From: Nocardia macrotermitis
GTDB taxonomy: Bacteria > Actinomycetota > Actinomycetes > Mycobacteriales > Mycobacteriaceae
DNA length: 64,000 nt
Assembly (NCBI RefSeq): GCF_009604405.1
Contig: NZ_WEGK01000017.1
Location: 62,001-126,000 of the forward strand
Reading direction: 5' to 3'
The translations under genes were made by a program, and so were the position numbers. This document shows positions 8,501 through 17,700 of this stretch, in pieces (the stretch's first letter is position 1; each line of letters starts with the position of its first letter). The notes beneath the pieces were generated by a model. That model saw only the letters and a program-made list of their open reading frames with translations, did not search any database and had not been told where the DNA came from.

Positions 8501-11500
8501 AGGACGATCGGCTGTTCCAGGTTCTGCCAGATGCGCAGGAAGCGGTCGCGGGCCGGGCTCGGCGCGGTGTAGTCCACCGGTGCGGCGACGGGGGCGGCGA
8601 CCAGACCGGCCAGCAGGCAGGCCCAGACGCCGATGAGGAAGTCCTCGGTGTCGCGGGATTGCAGGATGAGGGGGTCGCCGGTGCGGCTGCCGTCGGCGAG
8701 CAGGGCGGTGGCCAAAGTGGTTGCGCGGGCGAGTAGCTCGGCGTAGGTCGAGACGGATTCGTCGTCGGTCGCGCGGAGGTGGCGGATGGTGCCGGGGCCG
8801 GTGGCGGCGGCGGTCAGTGCGGGGCCGAGGGCGCGCCAGTGCGGTTCGGGTTGCGGGCCGCCATCGGAGAGTGCCGGGCCGGTTCCGGGGACGCCCTCGC
8901 CGGTTGCGGTCGGTGCCGTGGTCGGGACGGCCAGGCGGTGCAGGGGTGGTGCGGTCGGTTTGCCGGTGGTCGCCGTGGCCGCGCCTGCCGTGGTAGCGGC
9001 AGTGGTGAGGCGTTCGGTTTCCATGGCGTCGAGTACTGGAATGCGTTGCAGTGCCTGGGTATCGATGCGGCCGGTGGTGTCCAGTGGGAGCGCGCCGGGG
9101 AGGGTGACGACGGCGCTCGGGACGAGGGCGCGCGGGACGTCTTCGTCTAGTAGGCGCAGGACCGCGCGTCCATCGATGGCAGTGTTCCGCGAGACGTAGG
9201 CGATGGTTTCGCGCTGGCCGTCGGTGTTCGTGCGGTCCAGGACGGCGGCTTCACGCAACTGCGGCAGCGTCAGCAGGGCGTCGCGTACGCGGGCGGCGAG
9301 GATCGGGCCGCGGCCGGTCCAGACCGTGTTGTCGGTGCGCTCGAGGTCGATACGCAGTCGTTCGCCGGTGAGGGTGCCGCGCAATCCGGTCGGCTGCGCA
9401 TCGAGGTGGATCGTGCCTCGGAAGCCGTGTGGGACAACGGTATCGAAGTGGTCCCTAACGGTCAGCTCGCCGAAGCTGTGGGCGGTTGCGTCGGCGTCGA
9501 TGCGCAGGTACCAGCCGTGGGCCTCGTCGCCGTAGACGGTGTGGGTGTGAGTGGGGGACGCTACCGATTCGCCGACGGCGATCGTGGTGCCTTCGAAGCC
9601 GGAGAGTTCCGCGCCGGAGCCCAGTGCTACGTCGGCGTCGGCGGAAGTTGTGCTGAATCTTCCGAATTCGATTGCTGCCCAGAGGATATCGGCTGCATGA
9701 GCCGCGTCGCCGAGCCAGATCGAACGGGTTCCGTTGCCGGGGAACCACTCTCGCATCGTTCGGACCTGGGCGGCCACGGTCGCGCGATCCAGCAGTTCGA
9801 GGCCGGTCGGGGTGGTTACCAGGATTGCGGGGAGGTCGGGGGTCTGGTCGACGGGCGGCAGAGTGGTGGTTGTCGCGGATTCACCACTGCCCGGTGCGTT
9901 CAATGGGTGGACGCCTGGTGTGCGGAAGCCGACGGCGAACCAGTTCTGCGGCCGGTAGTGGCGATCGGCGGCGGAGATCTCCTGTGCCAGTGCGACATCC
10001 GAGTCGCGCGGGTCCAGTGGCAGCCACACTCCACCCCGGCGCAGGGTGGCGAGTGCGGCGGTCAGCACCTCGCTCGAATGCAGGTGGCCGGATGTCGCGA
10101 CCACGTCACCGGGGCGCATGCCTGCCTCGTGCAGCACGGCTTCGTACCGCTCGACCGATGCGGGATCGGGGGTGAAAGATTTCGACGATCTGCTTCCGGG
10201 CGAGGACAGTATCGCTTCGATGATCGACGTGAGTTGATCAGGTGCGGCGCTTGGGCCGGAAGAATCGTCTGCCGAAGAGTTCCGTGCTGATCCCGCTGGC
10301 GAGGTGGGACCGTTATCGGATGCGGTACTGCCGCCCACCTGCACGTCGGCCTGGCGATCGGAGTCGAGCCTGGATCCGGTTGCTGCGGCGATACGGAGAG
10401 GATCGCTGTCACGTCGCAGTACGGACTCGGCCGGGAGCACCAGCTTGGAGAACTCCAGATCTGGTGCCGCACAACAGCTTCGCAGCATCGTGGTGAAGGT
10501 CTGCCCGAGACGCTCGACGGTCTGCGCGTCGAACAGATCGGTGCTGTAGACCAGCGCGGCGCGCAGCCGGTCCGGGTGTTCCCAGATGTGCAGTTCCAGC
10601 TCGAAGCGGGTGGAACGTTCGTCCTCGTCGATCCGGACCACATCGAGATCGGCGAAGCGGACGCGAGCGTCGGCGAAGTTCTGCAACGCGAACAACAGCG
10701 GGAAGGTGACCTCGCTGGTGTCCTGGGTGCGGCGCAACGCGGGCACGATCTGCTCGACGGGGGCGTCCTGATGGGCGAACACGTCCATGGTCGCGGCGCG
10801 CACGCGGGAGAGCAGGGCGCGGAAACTCGGCTGCCCGGTCAGGTCCACCGGGATGGGCAGCGTATTGACGAACAAGCCGATCAGGTCGACGATCTGCGGA
10901 TTGTCACGATTGGCCAGAAGCGTTGCGGCGGTGACATTCTCGCTCCCGCCGCTGGCCCGGGACACGGTCGCGGCCCAGGCGGACAGCAACACCATGTACA
11001 GCGTCGCACCGTCACCCCGGGCCAGCGCACGTGCGGCGTCGGCGACCGTGGCGTCGATATCGAATTCGTGCCGGGCCCCGCTCGACGTGCGGGTGGCCGC
11101 GCGGGGACGGTCGGTCGGTACGGTCGACTCGGCGAGTCCCTGCGGGAACAGCTCACGCCAGTGCGCGATCTCCGCGTCGAGTGCGGCCTGATCCGCCTTG
11201 CCGTGCTGCCATTCGGAGTAATCGGCGTAGTGAATATCCAAGTCGGGCAACGCAACCGGGACATTCGCCACGCGCGCCTGATAGAACGCGTCCAACTCGC
11301 CCAGCAGGATCTTCAGCGAGAAACCGTCGACCACGATGTGGTGCACCACGATCGCCAACAGCCGATCCTCGCCGCCGAGGTCGAGCAGCGCCGCCCGCAA
11401 CGCACCGGGTTCGCCCAGATCGAAAGGGGCGTCGATGAGTTCGTGCAGGATCGCGGCGACGGCGGGCCGGTCGACGAGCTCGGCATCGGCCGCATCGCTA

Positions 11501-11769
11501 GCCTCCACACGATGCCGCGCCAGCTCGAACCGCCCACGCGGATGGATCCGCTGCTGGAGTTCGCCGTCCACATCGGCGAACGAGGTGCGCAGCTGCTCCT
11601 GACGCTCGATCACGTCGGCGAACGCACCGGCCAGCGCATCGGCATCGAGCCTGCCACGCATCCGCAGCAGCAGTGGCACGTGATACGACGGGTCCGCGGG
11701 GTCGAGCCGATGCAGGAACCACATCCGCTGCTGCGCGAAAGACGCTGGGAAACCGAGTATTTCGCTCAT
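5590..11769 (-). CDS. Megasynthase C-A(degenerate)-AL-KR-carrier, last of the assembly line
   Basis: A 2059-aa multidomain enzyme. Residues 1-430 are a condensation domain with intact HHIVVDG (His143-His144, Asp148). A low-complexity linker and a broken adenylation domain follow (about 500-900): the core TSGSTG loop region is gone and only the C-terminal subdomain survives, with DTTGRID where GKVD is usual. A complete acyl-AMP ligase of the FAAL-like type comes next (LLMFTSGSTGAPKG, NWMPLDHVGG, TGRAKDVVIINGVNYP, ITKTEIGKIQR). Then a ketoreductase-type SDR domain (SGGRGGVG; FSSVNAVFGAAHAGAYAAANA holds Ser and Tyr), a carrier with GGTSIS (Ser1996) and a basic tail. There is no thioesterase or reductase release domain. 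The ligase-KR-carrier order recalls modules that load and reduce alpha-keto acids, as in cereulide/valinomycin synthetases; substrate unknown. ATGA overlap with the upstream gene. Confidence 0.88.
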   Translation of the reverse strand: MSEILGFPASFAQQRMWFLHRLDPADPSYHVPLLLRMRGRLDADALAGAFADVIERQEQLRTSFADVDGELQQRIHPRGRFELARHRVEASDAADAELVDRPAVAAILHELIDAPFDLGEPGALRAALLDLGGEDRLLAIVVHHIVVDGFSLKILLGELDAFYQARVANVPVALPDLDIHYADYSEWQHGKADQAALDAEIAHWRELFPQGLAESTVPTDRPRAATRTSSGARHEFDIDATVADAARALARGDGATLYMVLLSAWAATVSRASGGSENVTAATLLANRDNPQIVDLIGLFVNTLPIPVDLTGQPSFRALLSRVRAATMDVFAHQDAPVEQIVPALRRTQDTSEVTFPLLFALQNFADARVRFADLDVVRIDEDERSTRFELELHIWEHPDRLRAALVYSTDLFDAQTVERLGQTFTTMLRSCCAAPDLEFSKLVLPAESVLRRDSDPLRIAAATGSRLDSDRQADVQVGGSTASDNGPTSPAGSARNSSADDSSGPSAAPDQLTSIIEAILSSPGSRSSKSFTPDPASVERYEAVLHEAGMRPGDVVATSGHLHSSEVLTAALATLRRGGVWLPLDPRDSDVALAQEISAADRHYRPQNWFAVGFRTPGVHPLNAPGSGESATTTTLPPVDQTPDLPAILVTTPTGLELLDRATVAAQVRTMREWFPGNGTRSIWLGDAAHAADILWAAIEFGRFSTTSADADVALGSGAELSGFEGTTIAVGESVASPTHTHTVYGDEAHGWYLRIDADATAHSFGELTVRDHFDTVVPHGFRGTIHLDAQPTGLRGTLTGERLRIDLERTDNTVWTGRGPILAARVRDALLTLPQLREAAVLDRTNTDGQRETIAYVSRNTAIDGRAVLRLLDEDVPRALVPSAVVTLPGALPLDTTGRIDTQALQRIPVLDAMETERLTTAATTAGAATATTGKPTAPPLHRLAVPTTAPTATGEGVPGTGPALSDGGPQPEPHWRALGPALTAAATGPGTIRHLRATDDESVSTYAELLARATTLATALLADGSRTGDPLILQSRDTEDFLIGVWACLLAGLVAAPVAAPVDYTAPSPARDRFLRIWQNLEQPIVLAGRDEYDTLSTWHTPDGDPVRAIGIGASSRPGTTTTATPLPELGPDDVALLMFTSGSTGAPKGVELTHGNILRRGESLRTVEDFSGDYVSFNWMPLDHVGGVVMWHLRDVYHGVDQIHAPTDWILADPLRWLDTMDRFRVTSTWAPNFAFGLVSEAVVAAPDRSWELSALRMTLNAGEAIAPAVAAAFLDALTPHGLAADTMVPVWGMSETCSGVVYSPRFRSSTSRADTFAHLGGPIPGCRIRIVDDADRLLATGEVGRLQVSGATVTRGYRSLPQQNSASFDAEGWFDTGDLGRIDELGSLQITGRAKDVVIINGVNYPCHEIEAAVDRLDCTLTSWSAACAVQQGDGEQLIVFFRLAESADAASAVSAIRAAVVATVGVSPAVVLPLPGGAITKTEIGKIQRSSLRERYERGEFASLAADLAVSGVASGDAGTVADHFFDLTWARRQLEADTPADPGTVITIGTLEGAPPEASALDDTATPAQVLTALATALSESPSGTTVTVVTSQAFAVDAPADPLHAACAALIETARAELEQSHIRHIDTTPSITPAQLAHEIASSTGDPVVALRDARFVPRLRRTTTPPDSEPPAPGDFYLVSGGRGGVGTLVTAHLRRRYGLRLLVIGRSPAPADSDAIRHAQLDPKDEAALRQCVESAERDFGRTLDGVIHLAGHFAEHPLAESTVEDFDAALTAKISVAESLMRLGDSRPDLRWIGFSSVNAVFGAAHAGAYAAANAHLDARTGQFRARGHRAQSIAWSTWHGVGLNRTSTLSDLGRANGYRALDPAEALASLDLCLRRDTPNPLVGLDPRGARIAGLLTEPETPAADLVLRLDAASRDQVLGTLGTVRDRFGIPIRIEAATTDAPGENASDTGGLDATIASVFGAALRVGDFGIHDSFFDQGGTSISAIRAHALLEDRLGQHFSLAELYRSPTPYRLAHTLRPVRVVTAAQRVASRAQRRRAARAASR

Positions 11770-14700
11770 GACCGCACCACACGCCGAGTGCTGCGGACGA
11801 TCACATCGGCGGCCGGGCCCGAATTGCTTTCCGAGCGAGCGAGTTCCACCAGTTCGGCGAGGCCGGTGACGGTCAGGTTGCCCGAGGAGAAGAACTGCTT
11901 GACCGACAGGCTCACGCCCAACTCCTTGCGCAGGCTGGTGACCAGCTGCATGGCCAGCAGCGATTCACCGCCGAGGTCGAAGAAGTCGTCGTCGGCGCCG
12001 ACCTTGTCGATACCGAGGACCGCCTGCCACGCCTCGGCGATCCGGCTCTGGAGCGGGCCGTCGGGTTCGCGGTAGGGGACCGACAGGTTGGGGCGGGCGT
12101 TGAATGCCGAACCGCCACCGAATATTCCGCGACCGGCGGGGGCGGGCTGTTCGGATGTCTCGGCGGCGGTGGTGGTGAGGGCGCGGGAGCCGATGATCAG
12201 CGCGTGGTCGACCGGGATCGGACCCTCGTGGGTGTCCATATCGCCCTGGACGTGCACGTCGGCGAATCCGGCGCCGCGCAGCAATTCGGCCCACTGCTTC
12301 GGCGAGACCAGCGGCGAATGGGTGCGCAGCGAGTCGGTGAAGTACCACCAGCCCTCGAACAGACCCGCGGTGAGCATCGAAACCCGGCGCTGCTGAGCGG
12401 ATTCCAGCAGCAGCAGGCTGCCGCCGGGGGCGAGCAGGGAGTGCACCTTGGAGACGGTGGTGGCCAGTTCGGGGGTCGCGTGCAGCACGTTGAACGCGAG
12501 GATCACGTCGAACGGTTCGCTGAAACCCTGCGCCTCGGCGTCCGTGGTGACGTCCAGCACCCCGAAACGCATCCAGTCGTAGCCCTCCTCCTGGGCCTTG
12601 CGCTGGGCGGCGACCACGAAGGAGCGTCCGAGGTCGGTGAAGGTGTATTCGACCGGCGTGCCGTGCACCGCCTCGGCGACCACCCAGGTCAGATAGCCTT
12701 GTCCCGCACCGACTTCCAGGATGCGCAGCGGGCGGTCGCGACCGGCGGCGAGTTCGCGCAGGGTCGAGCCGACCAGCCGGGTGTAGATCGCGACGTCGCT
12801 GTGCGCGAGGCGCTTGTCGACGACCTCGGTGGAGCGATCGTCGGACCCGTTGGCGAACATCACCTCGGTACCGGCGATCTCGCCCGTGCACACCTGGCGG
12901 TAGCGAGCCGAGCAGTAGTCGAGGAAGGCCAGTTCCTCTTCCGAATCGGGGTACTGCGTGAGCAGCGCGGCCCGTTCACGCTCGAGTTCGCCTTCATCAC
13001 AAGGCTTCTCGGTGAAGCGCAGCAGCTCGCCCTCGCGAACCGCGTATCCGTCGGCGAGCAGCAGGGACAGCAGCGCGTCGAAGAATCGCTCGTAGGGTGC
13101 GACGAACTTCTGTTCGGCGGCAATCGCCTTCGGGTCCACAACCGCGCCCGGCGCTGTGTCGCAACCGATTTCACGCAGGAAGCGGCCGACGTAGAGCGCG
13201 CACAGTGCTTCGAGCCGGGAATCCAGCCCCTGTTCCACGTGCTCGACCGGAATCTGTTGACGCAGTTCGCTTTCGCGCCGACCCAGGTAGCCGAACAGGT
13301 CGAACCGGCGGGTCGCGCTGCGGGCGGGCGGATCGATCCAGAACCGGCGACGCTGGTAGGCGTAGCCGGGCAGGGTGACCTTGCGGGCGTCCGGGGAACC
13401 GGTGAGCGCCAGGTCGACAGCGCCGCCACCGGCCCAGATGCCGCCGAGCGCGGTGAGCAGGACGGTCCGGTCCTCGGTCTCGTCGCGACGATGCCGCATG
13501 GCCGGGGGTGCGACCGATTCCTTACCGGCTTGCAGTTCGATCAGCCGGGTCAGGCCGCGGCCGGGTCCGGCCTCCACGAACAGCGGCGCGTGTTCCTTGA
13601 CGAGGGTGTCGATACCGTCGGCGAAACGCACGGTCTGGCGGGTGTGCCGCAGCCAGTAGTCCGGATCGGTGGCCTCGGCGGTGGTCAGCCAGGTGCCGGA
13701 AACGTTGGAGATCACCGGGATTCGTGGCGCGTTCAGCGTGACGGTCGCGAGAACCTTTGCCAGCGCGGGCAATTCGGGATCCAGCAAGGCGGAATGCACC
13801 GCGGGCAGCGGCAGCCGGTTGACGTCGACGCCCTTGGCCTCCAGAACGGTTTCCAGCGCGGCGATTTCGTCTTCGGGCCCGGATACCGTGGTGTGCAGCG
13901 GGCCGTTCACCGTCGCGATGCCGAGGTTCGCGGTGAGGTATTCGGCGAGTTCGTCGGTGCCGAGCAGCACGCTGGTCGCGGCGCCACCGGCCCGGTCCAG
14001 CAGGCGGGCGCGCTCGATCACCACCTCGATGGTGTCCTCGAGGCTCATCACCCCCGCGATGCAGGCCGCGGCGTATTCGCCCAGGCTGTGACCGATGAGT
14101 GCGGTGGGGGTGACGCCGTAGCGGGCCAGGGTCGCGGCCAGGCCGATCTCGGTGGCGACGATGCCCGCGAAGGCGACCGCCGAATCGCCGCCGTCGGCGA
14201 AGCCTTCCGGATCGCGCAGGTGATCGACCAGATTCACGCCGGTCAGCGGTTCGGCGGCCGCGGCTGCCGCGTCGATGACGTCGCGGAAGGCAGGCTCGGA
14301 GGTGTAGAGCCCCAGGCCCATCCGGGTGTAGGCGGTGCCGCCGCCGGGCAGTACGAACACGACCGCGCGGTCGTCGGTGGCGTGCACCGGCGTCGCGGCG
14401 GACAGCGCGTCGCGGGCCTCCTCGATGCCGGAAGCCGCTACGGCCGTGCGGAATTCGTACTCCTCGCGGGCGACGCGCAACGTGTGGGCGACGTCGGCCA
14501 GGTCGAGTTGCGGGTTGGCCGCCAGATGCGCCGCGAGTTGCTCGGCAGCCGCGCCGACCGCTTCGGGGGTGCGGGCGGAGAGCGCGAGAACCTCAGGGGC
14601 ACTGGTCTTTTCGCGAGCATCTTCGCGCCGCGGCGCGCGTGCCAGGATGACGTGGGCGTTCGTACCGCCGATACCGAAGGAACTGACCGCGGCCAACTCC

Positions 14701-17700
14701 GGCAGCGAATCGTTCCACTCGGTCACCCCGGTCGCCACCCGGAACGGGCTGGCGTCCAGATCGAACAGCGGATTCGGCGCGGTGTAGTGCAGGCTCGGCG
14801 GGATGGCCCGATTCTCCAGGGCCAGTACGGTTTTGATGAATCCGGCGACACCGGCCGCGGCGTCCAGATGGCCGAGGTTGGTCTTCACCGAGCCGAGCAG
14901 GCAGTACCCCGTGCGGTCGGTGCCGGTGCGGAAGGCGTCGTCCAGGGCCCGCAGTTCGATCGGATCGCCGACCGGGGTGCCGGTGCCGTGCGCCTCGACG
15001 TAGCCGATGTCCTCGGGCGTCGTCCCGGCCGCGGCCTGCGCGGCGAGGATGACCTCCACCTGACCGGGCGCGCTTGGCGCGCCGTAACCGGCCTTGCGGT
15101 TGCCGTCGTTGTTGACCGCGGAACCCTTGATCACCGCGCGGATCGGATCGCCGTCGGCCAGCGCGTCGGACAGGCGCTTGAGCACGACCACGCCGACGCC
15201 GTCACCGGGGAACATGCCGTTCGCACCCGCGTCGAACGCGCGGCACCGGCCGTCCGGGGACAGCGGGCCGTCCGCGATCGCCATATACCCCTGGTGCGGA
15301 TTGGGATTCAGCGACGCGCCACCCGCCAGCGCCACATCGCACTGGTAGCTCAGCAGATCCTGGCAGGCCACGTGAATGGCGACCAGCGAGGTGGAACACG
15401 CGGTCTGCACGCTCATCGCGGGACCGGTGAGGCCGAGTTTGTAGGCGACCCGGGTGGCGATGCCGCCGGGGGAACTGCCCGAGGTCGCGGGCAGTGACGC
15501 CATCGAATTCGCCTGGTCCATGACGTGCGGGTACACGTTCTCCAGGAAGTAGCGGCTCTGGCTGCTGCCCGCGTAGACGCCGATCCGGCCGTCGAACCGA
15601 TCCGGCACGTGCCCGGACTGCTGGAGTGCCTGGTGGCAGCATTCCAGGAACAGGCGTTGCTGCGGGTCGATCAGCTCGGCCTCGGACGGGCGGTAGCCGA
15701 AGAAATCTGCGTCGAACCGGTCGATGCCATCGACCGTCGAGGCCACCCGGACCAGCGCGGGATCGGCGAATTCGGCTTCTGTCCCGCCCCCGGCGAGGAA
15801 CTGTTCGAGCGTGAATTCCCTTGCGCCCTCGTGACTTTCGAGCAGATTGCGCCAGAACGTCGGCACGTCCGGCGCGCCCGGGAACCTGCCGTCCATACCG
15901 ATCACCGCGATCGCGTCCGCCTCGGCGTCCTCGGCGAGGTCCTCGAATTCGTTGGTGTCGGTCATCTGAACTTCCTTCCGAGCGGTGGAGCCGGGCTGGC
16001 AGACCGAGGTGGCCTGCGGAGTCGGGGTGGGGGAACACAGGCCGAGCAGGGCGGCGTGGAATGCGTCGAGCAGGGCGGCGGTGTCCTCGGCGCGGTGGCG
16101 GTCGCGGTCCGCGACGATGCCGAGCTGGAGCCCGCCGTCGTGCTCGACCGATTCCAGGACCAGGTCGAATCGCGCGGTGCCCAGGTCGACCGGGGTGAGG
16201 GTGGTGCGCACGCCGTCCAGGGCGAGTCCGCCCGCGAGTTCGCCGCGTGCGGAGAACACCGCGTCGAACAGCGGGCCGACGGCGCCGGGTCGGGCCGCGC
16301 GTTGATCGGCGACCACGACGTCGAACGGAACCCGTTGGTGCGCATAGGCTTCGATGCTCTTGGCGGCGACCTCGGTGAGTGGATCGGCCGCGGTGAGGTC
16401 GATGTCGACCAGGACGAGATTGCCGAAGTTGCCGAGTACCGCGTCCGCGCCCGGTGCGCTGCGGTCGATCACCGGGACGGCCAGGACGGTGGTGTCGCGG
16501 CCGGTGCGTTGCGCGATGGTCATCGCGGCGGCGGTCATGACGACCGTGGTTTCCGAAATACCGTGTGCGCGTGCGGTATCGGTGACTGCTTCGAGATCCT
16601 GATCGGTCAGTTCCCGGAATGTCCTGCGGCCCGCGCGCGGGGGGAGGGTCGAACCCGGGCGGGGCGGCAGTGGCCGGGAACGCCAGTAGTCGCGGGCGGT
16701 GGTGTAGTCGATGCTGTGGGCTTGATCGTCCTCTGCCAGTGCGTAATCCAGATAGCGGCCCGCCGGAGTCCGCGCGCGGATCTCGCCGTTCCGCCGGGCG
16801 CGGTAGGCCGCGGAGAGGTCGCCGAACAGGATGTCCCAGCAGTTGTTGTCGAATGCGATGTGGTGCAACGCGATCCACAACACCCAGCCTTCGGATTCGT
16901 CCCGGGTCAGGCCCGCCCGGATCGGCAGATCGGTGCTCAGGTCGAACGGGCGGATGGCCTCGGCGTGCGCGTGGGCGATCGGGTCGGGATGGCTTATTCG
17001 AGTGACTTCGAAATGGCGGACCGCGTCGGCCTGAGGGGGTGCCACACCGGCCGCATCGGTCGGGCGATGCGCGGCACGGTCAGGATTGCTGTTGTGCGTC
17101 GCCTCCGGTGACCACTGCGTATCGGTGTCGGCGATCGAGGCGCGATCGCCGACGCCTACCGCATCGCCGACACCTACCGCATCGCCGGGAGATGTCGCAT
17201 CGGCGTGGGTTCCGGCCGGGGCGGTGTCTCGGTTGCGTGCCGAATCGGATGGCGGGGCCGTTTCGCCGTGTTCCGGATCCGGTGGCAATTCCAGGATGTG
17301 TTGTGTGGGAAGGCCGTTTGCGTCGGTGCGGTAGACCGTGCGCAGGATGGAGTGGCGGGCCACGACATCCGACAGGGCCGCGCACAGGGCGTCCGGGTCG
17401 AGGGTGTCGTCGAGGTGGATGGTCACGGCCAGATGGTTGGCGGCGCGGCCGGGGGCCAGGCGTTCGGCGAACCACATGCGGCGTTGGGCCGAGGAGAGGG
17501 GGCCGCTGTCCGGGGCGGGGCCGGTGAATGTGGTGCGGGTGGTGGGTTCGGGGGCCGGGCCGGTATCGAGGGTGTGTCGGGCGGCCTGTTCGATGGCCGG
17601 GCCCGCGTGGGCGAGGAGTTCCCGGGCGCAGGTCGCGACGTCGATACCGGCCAGGACAGCGCGGGCGGAGACCTCGCATCCGGCCAGTTCGCGGCGGAGG

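Noticed and set aside
10576..15497. Very long plus-strand open frames (499 and 1097 aa) antisense to the megasynthases
   Set aside because: They lack domain character and are expected in GC-rich DNA opposite real coding frames; the minus-strand frames contain complete conserved motifs.
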